DNA of 64,000 nucleotides from Prevotella sp. P2-180 (GCF_002251435.1 NZ_NPJI01000065.1:1-64000), one strand, 5' to 3'. Positions 30,114 to 40,465 are shown, counted from the stretch's first letter. A program made the numbers and translations. The notes: generated by a model from the letters alone, not told the origin.

Positions 30114-31430
30114 ATGCTTACACTGAAACTCATCACTGAGGAAACAGACCGTGTGATAAGCGGTCTTGAAAAGAAGCACTTCAAAGGTGCAAAAGAAGCC
30201 ATAGACAATGCTCTCGACCTCAACAAACGTCGTCGCGAGGCTCAACAGCAGCTTGATAAGACTAAACAAGAGGCTAAGCAGATGGCTGCCAGGATTGGGG
30301 CTCTCATGAAGGAAGGAAAGAAAGAGGAAGCCGAAGAAATAAAAAAGGCTGTGGCAGAACTGAAACTTCAAGACAAACAGCTACAGGAGTTGATGGATAA
30401 TGCAGAAAAAGAACTCAATACCCTACTTTGCACCATACCAAACATACCATACGACGAGGTGCCGGAAGGAAGCTCTGCAGAAGACAACAAGGTGGTGAAA
30501 AGCAACTTGAAAGAGTGTGAACCTGGTGATACAGTTGGAAACTGGACCGCAATACCTGACTCGGGCAATGCAAAACTGCCTCACTGGGAACTTGCAAAAA
30601 AATATAACCTCATCGACTTCGACCTTGGAGTGAAAATCACTGGTGCCGGTTTCCCCGTCTACATCGGCTTGGGAGCCCGCCTGCAACGTGCCCTCATAAA
30701 CTTCTTCCTCGACGAGGCCCGCGCTTCGGGATATACCGAAATAATGCCACCCACGGTTGTCAACCAGGCTTCTGGATATGGCACAGGACAGCTGCCCGAC
30801 AAGGAAGGACAGATGTACCACTGTGAGGTAGACGACCTCTATCTTATTCCTACAGCCGAAGTGCCAGTGACAAACATCTATCGCGATGTGATAATAGACG
30901 AGAAAGACCTGCCCATAAAGAATTGTGCTTATACCCAGTGCTTCCGTAGAGAGGCCGGTAGCTATGGAAAGGACGTTCGTGGACTGAACCGTTTACATGA
31001 GTTTTCGAAAATAGAAATTGTGCGTATCGACAAGCCTGAACATTCTAAGGAGTCGCATAAGGAAATGCTCGCACATGTGGAAGGCTTGCTGAAAAAACTG
31101 GAACTGCCATACCGCATACTTCTGCTTTGTGGTGGCGACCAGTCTTTCACCTCTGCCATCTGCTACGACTTCGAAGTTTATTCAGAAGCACAAGGCCGCT
31201 GGCTCGAAGTGTCTTCCGTAAGCAATTTCGACACCTATCAGGCCAATCGTCTGAAATGCCGCTATCGTCATACTGACGACAAGAAAATAGAGCTTTGTCA
31301 CACACTCAATGGCTCTGCACTCGCCCTACCGCGCATCGTAGCCGCCATTCTCGAAGACTACCAGACTCCAGAAGGCATACGGGTTCCACGTGTCCTTGTT
31401 CCATATATGGGATGTGAGATAATAAATTGA
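30114..31430 (+). CDS. serS: Seryl-tRNA synthetase
   Basis: The protein has 438 residues. The N-terminal ~110 residues form the long antiparallel coiled coil that grips the tRNA variable arm. Class II motif 2 is FRREAGSYGKDVRGLNRLHE and motif 3 is NGSALALPRIVAAILE. It charges tRNA-Ser (and tRNA-Sec where present). Followed by heptamer filler and an oxidoreductase gene 26 bp downstream, so read-through is likely. Confidence 0.97.
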   Translation: MLTLKLITEETDRVISGLEKKHFKGAKEAIDNALDLNKRRREAQQQLDKTKQEAKQMAARIGALMKEGKKEEAEEIKKAVAELKLQDKQLQELMDNAEKELNTLLCTIPNIPYDEVPEGSSAEDNKVVKSNLKECEPGDTVGNWTAIPDSGNAKLPHWELAKKYNLIDFDLGVKITGAGFPVYIGLGARLQRALINFFLDEARASGYTEIMPPTVVNQASGYGTGQLPDKEGQMYHCEVDDLYLIPTAEVPVTNIYRDVIIDEKDLPIKNCAYTQCFRREAGSYGKDVRGLNRLHEFSKIEIVRIDKPEHSKESHKEMLAHVEGLLKKLELPYRILLLCGGDQSFTSAICYDFEVYSEAQGRWLEVSSVSNFDTYQANRLKCRYRHTDDKKIELCHTLNGSALALPRIVAAILEDYQTPEGIRVPRVLVPYMGCEIIN

Positions 31431-31456
31431 AAATTGAAAATTGAACAATTTTAAAA

Positions 31457-33826
31457 ATGAATTTAATTGTCAAGAAAAAACAGTTCTCAGAGAAAGTCTT
31501 TCTCTTTGAGGTTGAGGCACCACTAATTGCCAAAAGCCGTAAGGCTGGAAACTTTGTGATAATTAGAATAGGCAATAAAGGCGAGCGTATGCCACTTACC
31601 ATTGCCGATGCCGACGTGGAAAAAGGCACGATAACAATTGTTGTGCAGAAAGTGGGACTCTCTTCCCAAAAACTATGCTCACTCAATGAAGGTGACTACA
31701 TAACTGACGTGGTGGGACCACTCGGAAATCCTACACATATCGAAAACTTCGGTACTGTGGTATGTGCCGGTGGTGGTGTGGGAGTGGCTCCTATGCTGCC
31801 TATCATCAGAGCTCTGAAAGCTGCCGGTAACCGTGTGTTGTCTGTAATAGCAGGACGCTCCCGCGACCTCGTGATACTTGAGGATGAAGTGAGGGACAGT
31901 AGCGACGAACTCATCATCATGACCGACGATGGATCATACGGAGAAAAAGGTGTTGTGACCGTAGGTATTGAAAAATTCATACAGCAAGAGCATGTCGACA
32001 AAGTGTTTGCCATCGGACCTCCTATAATGATGAAGTTCAGTTGCTTGCTCACACAGAAATATAACATACCTACCGACGTGTCGCTCAACACCATCATGGT
32101 GGACGGTACAGGCATGTGTGGAGCTTGCCGACTTACCATTGGCGGAAAGACAAAGTTTGTGTGCATCGACGGACCTGAGTTTGATGGAGCTCTTGTTGAC
32201 TGGGACGAGATGTTTAAGCGCATGGGTACCTTCAAGCGCGAGGAACAGGATGAGATGGAACATTATACCGACCACCTCAGTGGCCTTGAACATAAAGACC
32301 ATCCTGTGGAAGAGACTGCCGCCGGCAATACTGCCCCTTGTCAGGCTGCCGCCGTACAGGAAGAGTCGATAGAGACTCTTACCGACCGTAATGCAGAATG
32401 GCGCAAAGAAGTGCGTGCAACAATGAAACCTAAAGAACGTACTGCCATCAAACGAGTGGTGATGCCTGAACTCGACCCAGTTTATCGTGCAACCACACGT
32501 ACAGAGGAAGTCAACAAAGGCCTTTCGCTCGAGCAGGCCATGACAGAGGCCAAGCGTTGTCTCGACTGTGCAAAGCCTACCTGCGTTGAGGGTTGTCCGG
32601 TAAACATCAACATACCTTCGTTTATCAAAAATATTGAACGTGGAAATATCCTTGGTGCTGCCAAAGTGCTGAAGCAGACCTCAGCATTGCCTGCTGTTTG
32701 TGGTCGCGTATGTCCACAGGAGAAGCAGTGTGAGAGCCGTTGTATCCACTTGAAGATGAACGAGCCGGCAGTGGCCATCGGATACCTCGAGCGTTTCGCT
32801 GCTGACTACGAGCGTGAGAGCGGTAAGATGTCACTGCCTGAGATAGCTACCGCCAACGGCATAAAGGTGGCTGTCGTGGGTTCCGGTCCTTCAGGACTCA
32901 GCTTCGCCGGCGACATGGCAAAGATGGGATATGATGTATATGTGTTTGAGGCACTTCACGAAATAGGTGGAGTATTGAAATATGGTATACCTGAATTCCG
33001 TCTGCCAAACAAGATTGTAGATGTGGAGATAGACAACCTCAAGAAGATGGGGGTACACTTCCAGACAGACTGCATCGTGGGCAAGACCATCACCGTCGAG
33101 CAGCTTGAAGAAAGCGGATTCAAAGGCATTTTCGTGGGCTCGGGAGCCGGTCTGCCAAACTTCATGAACATTCCTGGAGAAAACGCTATCAACATACTCT
33201 CGTCTAACGAATATCTCACACGTGTGAACCTTATGAATGCTGCCGACCCATTGTCAGACACTCCTATAAACCTGGGAAAGAAGGTGATAGTGGTAGGTGG
33301 TGGTAACACAGCCATGGACTCCTGCCGTACAGCAAAGCGTCTTGGAGCTGACGTTACACTCGTCTACCGTCGCTCAGAGTCTGAGATGCCGGCACGACTT
33401 GAGGAAGTGAAGCACGCAAAGGAGGAAGGCATCAATTTCCTCTGCCTCCACAATCCTATAGAATACAAGGCCGACGAGAAGGGTGCTGTTTGTCAGGCTG
33501 TGCTTCAGGTGATGGAGCTTGGCGAGCCTGACGCTTCCGGACGTCGTAGTCCAGTGCCTGTGGAAGGCAAGACTGTGACCATGGATGTTGACCAAGTGAT
33601 CGTGGCAGTAGGTGTTTCTCCCAACCCGCTCGTGCCGAAGTCTATCGAGGGTCTTGAACTTGGCCGCAAAAATACCATAGCTGTAAACGACGACATGCAG
33701 AGCTCGCGTCCTACCGTGTTTGCCGGTGGCGACATCGTGCGTGGTGGAGCTACCGTAATCCTTGCCATGGGAGACGGACGTCGTGCTGCCGCTGCAATGG
33801 ACAGAAAGTTGAAAATTGAAAATTAA
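31457..33826 (+). CDS. Fused NfnB/NfnA-type flavin oxidoreductase (glutamate synthase small-subunit-like)
   Basis: The protein has 789 residues, two enzymes in one chain. Residues 1-~260 are a ferredoxin-NADP reductase/DHODH electron-transfer-subunit-like domain with a 2Fe-2S cluster site (DGTGMCGACRLTIGG and FVCIDGPEFD). Residues ~330-789 are GltD-like: a Cys-rich cluster region (CLDCAKPTCVEGCPVNI, CGRVCPQEKQCESRC), then FAD (VVGSGPSGLSFA) and NADPH (VVGGGNTAMDSC) loops. Related two-subunit enzymes (NfnAB, SudAB) move electrons between NADH, NADPH and ferredoxin. The fused form is often annotated as a dihydroorotate dehydrogenase/glutamate synthase bifunctional protein. True electron partners cannot be read from sequence. 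Confidence 0.88.
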   Translation: MNLIVKKKQFSEKVFLFEVEAPLIAKSRKAGNFVIIRIGNKGERMPLTIADADVEKGTITIVVQKVGLSSQKLCSLNEGDYITDVVGPLGNPTHIENFGTVVCAGGGVGVAPMLPIIRALKAAGNRVLSVIAGRSRDLVILEDEVRDSSDELIIMTDDGSYGEKGVVTVGIEKFIQQEHVDKVFAIGPPIMMKFSCLLTQKYNIPTDVSLNTIMVDGTGMCGACRLTIGGKTKFVCIDGPEFDGALVDWDEMFKRMGTFKREEQDEMEHYTDHLSGLEHKDHPVEETAAGNTAPCQAAAVQEESIETLTDRNAEWRKEVRATMKPKERTAIKRVVMPELDPVYRATTRTEEVNKGLSLEQAMTEAKRCLDCAKPTCVEGCPVNINIPSFIKNIERGNILGAAKVLKQTSALPAVCGRVCPQEKQCESRCIHLKMNEPAVAIGYLERFAADYERESGKMSLPEIATANGIKVAVVGSGPSGLSFAGDMAKMGYDVYVFEALHEIGGVLKYGIPEFRLPNKIVDVEIDNLKKMGVHFQTDCIVGKTITVEQLEESGFKGIFVGSGAGLPNFMNIPGENAINILSSNEYLTRVNLMNAADPLSDTPINLGKKVIVVGGGNTAMDSCRTAKRLGADVTLVYRRSESEMPARLEEVKHAKEEGINFLCLHNPIEYKADEKGAVCQAVLQVMELGEPDASGRRSPVPVEGKTVTMDVDQVIVAVGVSPNPLVPKSIEGLELGRKNTIAVNDDMQSSRPTVFAGGDIVRGGATVILAMGDGRRAAAAMDRKLKIEN

Positions 33827-33842
33827 AATTTAAATTTGAAAG

Positions 33843-34211
33843 TTGAACGGACTTTATACCATTATGTTGCTCATACTAAGCAATGTCTTTATGACACTTG
33901 CTTGGTATGGGCATCTGAAATTGCAAGAGACAGGAGTGGCATCGAAATGGCCGCTTCTCGGAGTGATAGTGTTTTCATGGGGCATAGCCTTCTTTGAGTA
34001 TTGTTGCCAAGTTCCGGCAAACAGGCTTGGTTTTACTGGCAATGGTGGACCTTTTAACCTTGTCCAGCTTAAAGTTATTCAAGAATGTATTAGCCTCGGT
34101 GTGTTTGCGGTAATAGCCAATATAATGTTTCAGGGACAGAACCTCCACTGGAACCATATACTGGCTTTCTTTCTCATCATCTGTGCCGTATATCTCGTGT
34201 TTATGAAATGA
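33843..34211 (+). CDS. DMT-family small membrane protein (DUF486)
   Basis: The protein has about 122 residues with four hydrophobic segments. The start NGLYTIMLLILSNVFMTLAWYGHLK is typical of the DUF486/DMT_6 family, so a TTG start at 33843 is preferred; an in-frame ATG at 33864 is the alternative. The TTG is the end of a heptamer-like filler run. The transported compound is unknown. The stop overlaps the next start by 4 bp (ATGA). Confidence 0.8.
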   Translation: MNGLYTIMLLILSNVFMTLAWYGHLKLQETGVASKWPLLGVIVFSWGIAFFEYCCQVPANRLGFTGNGGPFNLVQLKVIQECISLGVFAVIANIMFQGQNLHWNHILAFFLIICAVYLVFMK

Positions 34212-34927
34212 GTGGAGCCGTTGAAAATAGATTACAAAAGGCTTTTAAGAAGGCTATGGGCCGATTTGGCGTCATCGACGATGGCGACCATATACTTGTA
34301 GGCCTTTCCGGCGGTAAGGACTCTCTTTTGCTCTTGGAACTGCTTGCCAAAAGAAGCAGGATTATCAAACCAAGGTTTACGGTTGAGGCCATACATGTAA
34401 GAATGGCAAACGTGAAATATGAAACCTCAACCGAATATCTTGAAAGTTTCTGCACTTCTCTGGGTGTGAAACTCCATGTGGTCACCACCTCGTTTGACGA
34501 GACAATACCTACCCACAAGCCAAAATGCTTCCTCTGTTCGTGGCATCGTAGGAAGCAGATGTTCAACCTTGCGCAACAATTGGGCTGCAACAAGATAGCC
34601 CTCGGCCATCATAATGACGACATCATACATACAGCCCTGATGAACACCATTTTCCAAGGCCATTTCTCCACAATGCCAGTTGTGCTCCACATGCGGAAGA
34701 TGCCAATAACCATCATCCGCCCGTTATGCTATTGTGAAGAAAAGGACATACGCGAATATGCCATTGAGGCCGGATACCAAAAACAGGTAAAACTCTGTCC
34801 TTATGAAACCGACTCCCATCGCACCACCATTCGCAATCTCTATGCCCAAATAGAACAGATGGCACCCGAAGCACGCTACTCCATCTGGAACGCTTTGGAG
34901 GCTGAGGGGAAGTTGGTGGAGAACTAA
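34208..34927 (+). CDS. TtcA-like PP-loop tRNA thiolation enzyme
   Basis: The protein has 239 residues. The ATP pyrophosphatase loop is SGGKDSLLLLELL (near 35-47). A Cys-x2-Cys pair (KCFLCSWHRRKQ) and a later Cys (KLCPYETDS) fit the iron-sulfur-binding TtcA family, which makes 2-thiocytidine in tRNA. GHHNDDIIHTALMN is the second family signature. Short for TtcA, as is common in Bacteroidales. Overlaps the DMT gene by 4 bp. Confidence 0.82.
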   Translation: MSGAVENRLQKAFKKAMGRFGVIDDGDHILVGLSGGKDSLLLLELLAKRSRIIKPRFTVEAIHVRMANVKYETSTEYLESFCTSLGVKLHVVTTSFDETIPTHKPKCFLCSWHRRKQMFNLAQQLGCNKIALGHHNDDIIHTALMNTIFQGHFSTMPVVLHMRKMPITIIRPLCYCEEKDIREYAIEAGYQKQVKLCPYETDSHRTTIRNLYAQIEQMAPEARYSIWNALEAEGKLVEN

Positions 34928-34945
34928 TGAGAATAGTAAAAAAGT

Positions 34946-35545
34946 ATGATAAAAAATCTGATATTCGACTTTGGGAAAGTACTCGTGGACTACGACTTCT
35001 TCTCGTTTTTCCGCAAGTATGTGCCCGACCAAGAGAGATGTAAGGCTCTTACACCTGTGATATACAACGAAGAACTGCAACACCTTTTAGACCGTGAGGA
35101 ACAACCGTTCGACGTAATAATGGAAGAGTGGATAAGCCAAAACAGTGAGTTTGAGAAAGAGATACGACTCTTCATCGAACACTATCCGGAACTCGTGACC
35201 AAGGAGATAGACGGCATGAACGACCTGCTCCGGCGACTGAAGGCAGAAGGCTTCAAGCTCTACGGACTTACCAACTGGTGCAGCAAGGTTCACACTACCA
35301 TCAGGCAGTTTGAAATTTTCAAACTACTTGACGGTTATGTCATATCCTCAGAGGAAAAGGTGATAAAGCCAGAGCCCGACATATACCACCGTCTTTTTGA
35401 CCGCTATGGCCTTAATCCCTCAGAATGCATATTCACCGACGATCGTGAGGAAAACATTTTGGGTGGCAGGAATGTAGGCATGGAAGGCATAGTGTTTGTA
35501 GACGCAAGGCAGTATGAAAGTGAGCTGAGAAGCCGATTTCTATAA
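34946..35545 (+). CDS. HAD-family phosphatase
   Basis: The protein has 199 residues. Motif I is IFDFGKVLVDYD; the usual second Asp of DxD is a Gly, as in many YihX-like Bacteroidetes members. Then LYGLTNW (motif II), KVIKPEPDIY (Lys) and FTDDREENILGG (motif IV). A sugar-phosphate or nucleotide phosphatase is likely; the substrate cannot be inferred. It begins 18 bp after the TtcA-like gene, so it is probably the last gene of that unit. Confidence 0.82.
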   Translation: MIKNLIFDFGKVLVDYDFFSFFRKYVPDQERCKALTPVIYNEELQHLLDREEQPFDVIMEEWISQNSEFEKEIRLFIEHYPELVTKEIDGMNDLLRRLKAEGFKLYGLTNWCSKVHTTIRQFEIFKLLDGYVISSEEKVIKPEPDIYHRLFDRYGLNPSECIFTDDREENILGGRNVGMEGIVFVDARQYESELRSRFL

Positions 35546-35586
35546 CCTACCTTTTATTGAAAAGCGTAACTCTGTAACTCATTTTA

Positions 35587-35773
35587 TTTAAACCACAGAG
35601 TTAAAGAGAAAAAGAGATTTGTGGTTTTATAGAGTAGGTCGCAAGCGACAGAGGACACAGAGTTTCCATGCGGCAAACATGATGCGCAGCTCTCTATGAG
35701 CTCTAAATGCCTTGGCATTCAACCTCTTTCATTAGTATAAATACTCTTTATCTCTTAAACTCTGTGGTTTAAA
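35587..35773. repeat. Inverted-repeat element between convergent genes (MITE/REP-like)
   Basis: 22-bp arms at 35587-35608 (TTTAAACCACAGAGTTAAAGAG) and 35752-35773 match as inverted repeats with one mismatch. The 143-bp core holds more small dyads (GTCGCAAGCGAC; AGCTCTCTATGAGCT; ATGCCTTGGCAT) and ACACAGAG-type words. No coding frame is seen. It could be a non-autonomous mobile element or a large bidirectional terminator. Confidence 0.6.
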
Positions 35774-35811
35774 ATAACTTCCGAAAGTTGAGTTTTTAAT
35801 TTTTTAATTCT

Positions 35812-36834
35812 TTAGTCCTTTTCCTCTATCGCTTCCTTGATTTTCGCTTCAAGCTCTTCAGCAAGTTCGGGATTATCTTTTATCACATTCTTGGCAGCAT
35901 CGCGACCTTGAGCCAGTCGGGTGTCGTTGTATGAGAACCAACTGCCGCTCTTTTGAATAATGCCATATTCAACGCCTAAGTCGAGTATTTCACCAACCTT
36001 GGAAATACCTTCACCAAATGTGATTTCAAACTCAGCCTTTCTGAATGGAGGCGCTACCTTGTTTTTCACCACCTTCACTCTTACCTGATTGCCTATTACC
36101 TCGTCGCCATCCTTAAGGCTTGTGACACGACGGATGTCAAGACGTACACTGGCATAGAACTTCAGTGCGTTACCACCGGTGGTAGTTTCCGGATTGCCAA
36201 ACATCACTCCGATCTTTTCACGCAGCTGGTTGATGAAGATACATGTAGTGTTAGTCTTGCTCACTGAGCTTGTCATCTTTCTCAGAGCCTGACTCATGAG
36301 TCTTGCGTGGAGTCCCACCACGTTATCTCCCATCTCACCCTCAATTTCCTTTTTCGGAGTGAGGGCAGCCACAGAGTCGACCACGATGATGTCTACTGCG
36401 GCAGAGCGCACTAACTGGTCGGCAATTTCGAGAGCTTGTTCTCCATTGTCTGGCTGTGAGATGATGAGACTGTCGGTATCAACACCAAGCTTTGCCGCAT
36501 AGAAGCGGTCGAAAGCATGTTCGGCGTCGATGAATGCGGCAATGCCTCCTGCCTTCTGTGCCTCAGCAATGGCATGAATGGCGAGAGTAGTTTTTCCCGA
36601 TGACTCTGGGCCATAAATTTCAATGATGCGTCCCTTTGGATATCCTCCGACTCCAAGAGCGGCATTAAGTGAAATGCTACCTGTAGGAATGATATCCACC
36701 TTTTCAGTGTTTTCATCACCGAGTTTCATTATCGACCCCTTTCCGAAGTCTTTTTCAATTTTTGACATAGCCGCCTGCAATGCTTGCAGTTTAGCTTTCC
36801 TTATGTCTACGATTTCTTCTTCTTTTTTTGCCAT
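35812..36834 (-). CDS. recA: RecA recombinase
   Basis: The protein has 340 residues. Walker A is [13 protein letters not shown], Walker B region [12 protein letters not shown], loop L1 region [22 protein letters not shown] and the loop-2/DNA-binding block [20 protein letters not shown]. The C-terminus is acidic. Catalyses strand exchange and triggers the SOS response. Normal length; no LexA-like box was recognised upstream. Confidence 0.97.
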   Translation of the reverse strand: MAKKEEEIVDIRKAKLQALQAAMSKIEKDFGKGSIMKLGDENTEKVDIIPTGSISLNAALGVGGYPKGRIIEIYGPESSGKTTLAIHAIAEAQKAGGIAAFIDAEHAFDRFYAAKLGVDTDSLIISQPDNGEQALEIADQLVRSAAVDIIVVDSVAALTPKKEIEGEMGDNVVGLHARLMSQALRKMTSSVSKTNTTCIFINQLREKIGVMFGNPETTTGGNALKFYASVRLDIRRVTSLKDGDEVIGNQVRVKVVKNKVAPPFRKAEFEITFGEGISKVGEILDLGVEYGIIQKSGSWFSYNDTRLAQGRDAAKNVIKDNPELAEELEAKIKEAIEEKD

Positions 36835-36885
36835 GAGTGGTGTTATAATCTTTTAATTTTTTAATTCTTTAATCCTTTAATTCTT

Positions 36886-38163
36886 CTAGATCTTTCTTCC
36901 GTTCTTCCCGAACTTCACTACATTTCCGTTCTTATAATACCATGCGGTGATACCATTCTTGTTCTTCACAACCTTTATTGGATCCCCAATGGCCAGTCTC
37001 ACCTCCTCTTTGGTGAAACCCTTGGCTATACGTCCTTGGCGAATGAGCTTCATGTTTTTCGCAGAGACGTTCTTGCCGGCTGCACCTTCGCCAAACAGGA
37101 AGCCGTAGTAGTTCTCCTTCTTGCCGTCAATGTCACCAGCCACGTAAGTGTTTTTGAATGTCACCTCCATAATATACTGGTAACCGTCTTTTGCGCTTTG
37201 CAGACTCATCTTCACGTATGTGCTGTTGTCGATAGGTTCAATCTTCTTGATCGTAAACTGCGACAGGCGTGGCACTCTCACCTTCTGTCCCATCAGGTCA
37301 ATCATGTCAACAGCATATTTCGTGTAAACATGACGTCCGATATATTTGTTATACGATTCAGCTATGTCCTTCTTTGCGTCATCAAGGGCAAACGAGCCAT
37401 AGAAGAGGTTTTTGGTCTTCTTCATGATAAACTCGTCGTCGCGCATGCCGCAATTGGTCTTGCTCATGGCCACATTCTGGAAGAACTGGTTGCCGTCGCT
37501 GTCTTCCACAATAATCTTCACCGGGAAACTTCTTGTTCCTACACCAATGGCCACCACCTTCACCTCCTTGTTCAGGTCTACTGCCACTTCCTTGCAGCCG
37601 TCGCTGTAATAGTCAGTGTCTACAAAAAATTCTGTGGTGCGGGTATAGAGAGTGGAACCCATCAGCAGTTCGCGGGCCTTGTCCACATCGCCAAGATAAG
37701 CCAGTGTAGGCACGCCAAGCTTCAGGTAGCAGTAGTCGTCAAACGTACCGTTGGGAATAGGGTAGTAGTAGTCGTTGTTGTCGTCTTCGCAGTGAAAGTT
37801 CACGAGTGCGGTACCGTCCTTGGCCACACTATGCCCCTTATATACCATAATCTTGTGTTTCAGTTTTCCGCAGCTTACGTCGCGGTTGGTTTTTGCGTCA
37901 CAAAACGCTCCCACCACCAGGTCATACTTCTCAGGCATGACCATAAATCTCATGCCTTCCGTCCAGTTGCAAAGTTTCATGTTCTTGAAGTTCGCACCGA
38001 TGAAGTCAGTGGGTTCTTCGGTAGCCTCTTCAGCAGCCTGTTCGTTTGCGGTCACGGTTGATTCTGCCTTCTTGGCTCCCTTTGTCTTGACAATGTACGA
38101 GTTTTGTGCCATGGCTCCCATTACAGTCAATGCCATGCAAAATGCTGATAAATATCTTCTCAT
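36886..38163 (-). CDS. Secreted protein of unknown function with SmpA-like tail
   Basis: The protein has 425 residues. A signal peptide (ends AMAQ near residue 20) is followed by a Glu/Ala-rich linker and a long beta-rich region with no motif I recognise. The last ~50 residues (GRIAKGFTKEEVRLAIGDPIKV...WYYKNGNVVKF) resemble the SmpA/OmlA (BamE-like) repeat found in envelope proteins. An unplaced periplasmic or outer-membrane protein. A minus-strand TAATTTTG (38229-38222) lies 59 nt upstream as a possible promoter. Confidence 0.6.
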   Translation of the reverse strand: MRRYLSAFCMALTVMGAMAQNSYIVKTKGAKKAESTVTANEQAAEEATEEPTDFIGANFKNMKLCNWTEGMRFMVMPEKYDLVVGAFCDAKTNRDVSCGKLKHKIMVYKGHSVAKDGTALVNFHCEDDNNDYYYPIPNGTFDDYCYLKLGVPTLAYLGDVDKARELLMGSTLYTRTTEFFVDTDYYSDGCKEVAVDLNKEVKVVAIGVGTRSFPVKIIVEDSDGNQFFQNVAMSKTNCGMRDDEFIMKKTKNLFYGSFALDDAKKDIAESYNKYIGRHVYTKYAVDMIDLMGQKVRVPRLSQFTIKKIEPIDNSTYVKMSLQSAKDGYQYIMEVTFKNTYVAGDIDGKKENYYGFLFGEGAAGKNVSAKNMKLIRQGRIAKGFTKEEVRLAIGDPIKVVKNKNGITAWYYKNGNVVKFGKNGRKI

Positions 38164-38323
38164 CGATTTTAGAATTTAATGTTCTATGAAGTGATTATTC
38201 GTCTAAAGTTACTTTTGCAGACAAAATTACTACATTATTTTATATAAGCAACTAAATAAATCATTTTTTTAGGTATATTTAACGTTTTATGTTTATATGA
38301 CAAAATGTCAGTCGCTTGTCATT

Positions 38324-38338
38324 TGGCACACCCTTTGC
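38324..38338 (+). promoter_or_regulatory. Sigma-54-like -24/-12 element upstream of dnaK
   Basis: TGGCAC, 5 nt, TTGC exactly matches the sigma-54 core spacing. A small palindrome (TGACAaaaTGTCA) lies just upstream at 38298-38310. A TACTTTTG box at 38210-38217 is an alternative ordinary promoter. The 315-bp gap upstream of dnaK holds no gene. Confidence 0.35.
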
Positions 38339-38478
38339 CTCCCCCGAAAATGAGAGCGCAATACTGTTTGTCGCTTTCAGTGTTCTATAACATGTTTAAT
38401 AACTCAACTTTTCGGAAGAAAGGGAAATAGTTGACTCATTCGAAAATAAAAAAAATAATAATAAAAAAAGAAAGAATT

Positions 38479-40392
38479 ATGGGAAAGATTATTGGAATCG
38501 ACTTAGGAACAACTAATTCATGTGTTGCCGTATTCGAAGGCAACGAACCAGTTGTAATCGCCAACAGCGAAGGCAAGCGCACAACTCCTTCTGTAGTTGG
38601 CTTTGTTGAAGGCGGAGAACGTAAGATTGGCGACCCTGCAAAACGTCAGGCCATCACCAATCCGAAGAACACCGTCTACAGTATCAAGCGCTTCATGGGT
38701 GAAACCTATGAGCAGACCGCCAAGGAAGTGAGCCGCGTGCCTTTCACGGTTGTCAATGAGGGTGGCTATCCTCGTGTTGACATCGACGGACGCAGATACA
38801 CTCCGCAGGAGATTTCTGCCATGGTGCTCCAGAAGATGAAGAAGACTGCCGAGGACTATCTCGGACAGGAGGTTACGGATGCCGTAATCACCGTTCCTGC
38901 CTACTTCTCCGACTCTCAGCGTCAGGCCACTAAGGAGGCTGGTCAGATTGCCGGTCTTAACGTACGCCGTATCGTCAACGAGCCTACCGCAGCCGCTCTT
39001 GCCTATGGTGTCGACAAGGCTAACAAGGATATGAAGATTGCCGTGTTCGACCTCGGTGGCGGTACATTCGATATCTCTATCCTCGAGTTCGGTGGCGGTG
39101 TGTTTGAGGTGCTCTCCACAAATGGTGATACCCACCTTGGTGGCGACGACTTCGACCAGGTGATCATCGACTGGCTTGTACAGGAGTTCAAGAACGACGA
39201 GGGTGCCGACCTCACTGGCGACCCTATGGCAATGCAGCGTCTTAAGGAGGCTGCCGAGAAGGCAAAGATCGAGCTCTCCAGCTCTACCTCTACCGAGATC
39301 AACCTTCCTTACATCATGCCTGTTGGCGGTGTGCCAAAGCACCTCGTAAAGACTCTCACTCGCGCCAAGTTCGAGCAGCTCGCCCACTCTCTTATCCAGG
39401 CTTGTCTCGTACCTTGCCAGAACGCTATGCGCGATGCCAAGCTCAACACAGCCGACATCGACGAGGTAATCCTCGTGGGCGGTTCAAGCCGTATCCCTGC
39501 CGTTCAGACTCTCGTGAAGAACTACTTCGGCAAGGAGCCTTCTAAGGGTGTTAACCCCGACGAGGTGGTAGCCGTAGGTGCCTGCATCCAGGGTGCCATC
39601 CTTAATAAGGAGGGTGGAGTAGGCGACATCGTACTGCTTGACGTAACCCCGCTTACTCTTGGTATCGAGACCATGGGTGGCGTGATGACCAAGCTCATCG
39701 ATGCAAACACCACCATTCCTTGCAAGAAGAGCGAGGTGTTCTCTACCGCAGCCGACAACCAGACCGAGGTAACCATCCACGTACTCCAGGGTGAGCGTCC
39801 TATGGCAGCCCAGAACAAGTCCATCGGACAGTTCAACCTCACCGGCATCGCTCCCGCACGCCGTGGTGTACCACAGATTGAGGTAACCTTCGACATCGAC
39901 GCCAACGGTATCCTCAAGGTGTCAGCCAAGGACAAGGCCACAGGCAAGGAGCAGGCCATCCGCATCGAGGCTTCATCAGGCCTGAGCAAGGAAGAGATCG
40001 ACCGCATGAAGGCCGAGGCAGAGCAGAACGCCGCAGCCGACAAGGCAGAGCGCGAGCGCATCGACAAGCTCAACCAGGCAGACTCCCTCATCTTCACCAC
40101 CGAGAACTTCCTGAAGGACAACGGCGACAAGCTGCCAGCCGACCAGAAGCCAGCTATCGAGCAGGCACTCCAGCAGCTCAAGGACGCCCACAAGTCACAG
40201 GACATCGCAGCCGTAGACTCAGCTATGAACAACCTCAACCAGGTAATGCAGGCCGCCTCTGCCCAGATGTACCAGCAAGCCGGTCCTCAGGCCGGACCTC
40301 AGCCAGGCGCCGGTCAGAACGCCGGAGGACAAGGCTCCCAGCAGTCACAAGGCGACAACGTCCAGGATGCCGACTTCGAGGAAGTGAAGTAA
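38479..40392 (+). CDS. dnaK: Hsp70 chaperone DnaK
   Basis: The protein has 637 residues from the ATG at 38479 ([17 protein letters not shown]). An in-frame ATG 48 nt upstream adds a Lys-rich leader not seen in DnaK and is rejected. ATPase and substrate domains are complete, and the tail is Gln/Gly/Pro-rich and ends EEVK. The 3' half uses GC-rich, strongly biased codons. The last codons and the terminator are repeated 8577 bp downstream, marking this 3' end as an integration site. Confidence 0.97.
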   Translation: MGKIIGIDLGTTNSCVAVFEGNEPVVIANSEGKRTTPSVVGFVEGGERKIGDPAKRQAITNPKNTVYSIKRFMGETYEQTAKEVSRVPFTVVNEGGYPRVDIDGRRYTPQEISAMVLQKMKKTAEDYLGQEVTDAVITVPAYFSDSQRQATKEAGQIAGLNVRRIVNEPTAAALAYGVDKANKDMKIAVFDLGGGTFDISILEFGGGVFEVLSTNGDTHLGGDDFDQVIIDWLVQEFKNDEGADLTGDPMAMQRLKEAAEKAKIELSSSTSTEINLPYIMPVGGVPKHLVKTLTRAKFEQLAHSLIQACLVPCQNAMRDAKLNTADIDEVILVGGSSRIPAVQTLVKNYFGKEPSKGVNPDEVVAVGACIQGAILNKEGGVGDIVLLDVTPLTLGIETMGGVMTKLIDANTTIPCKKSEVFSTAADNQTEVTIHVLQGERPMAAQNKSIGQFNLTGIAPARRGVPQIEVTFDIDANGILKVSAKDKATGKEQAIRIEASSGLSKEEIDRMKAEAEQNAAADKAERERIDKLNQADSLIFTTENFLKDNGDKLPADQKPAIEQALQQLKDAHKSQDIAAVDSAMNNLNQVMQAASAQMYQQAGPQAGPQPGAGQNAGGQGSQQSQGDNVQDADFEEVK

Positions 40393-40464
40393 GCGAATAT
40401 AGAAATAAGAATACATAATCAAATGGAAAGCGTGTAGCTCTGGTGAGTTACACGCTTTTCTTGT
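40375..40464 (+). repeat. Direct repeat copy 1: dnaK 3' end + terminator (putative attL)
   Basis: 90 bp matching 48952-49041 at a constant offset of 8577 with no gaps. Differences are confined to the first ~22 bp; the last 68 bp are identical. Confidence 0.9.
40427..40461 (+). terminator. dnaK terminator
   Basis: AAAGCGTGTA (40427-40436) pairs with TACACGCTTT (40449-40458), then TTCTTGTTTTT. The same hairpin recurs at 49004-49035. Confidence 0.88.
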
Positions 40465-40465
40465 T

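Noticed and set aside
37036..38061. 341-codon plus-strand ORF opposite the secreted protein gene
   Set aside because: The minus-strand frame has a signal peptide and SmpA-like tail; the plus-strand frame is His/Val-rich with no features.
38431..38478. 16-residue N-terminal extension of DnaK
   Set aside because: Lys/Ile-rich leader absent from DnaK proteins; the internal ATG gives the standard start.
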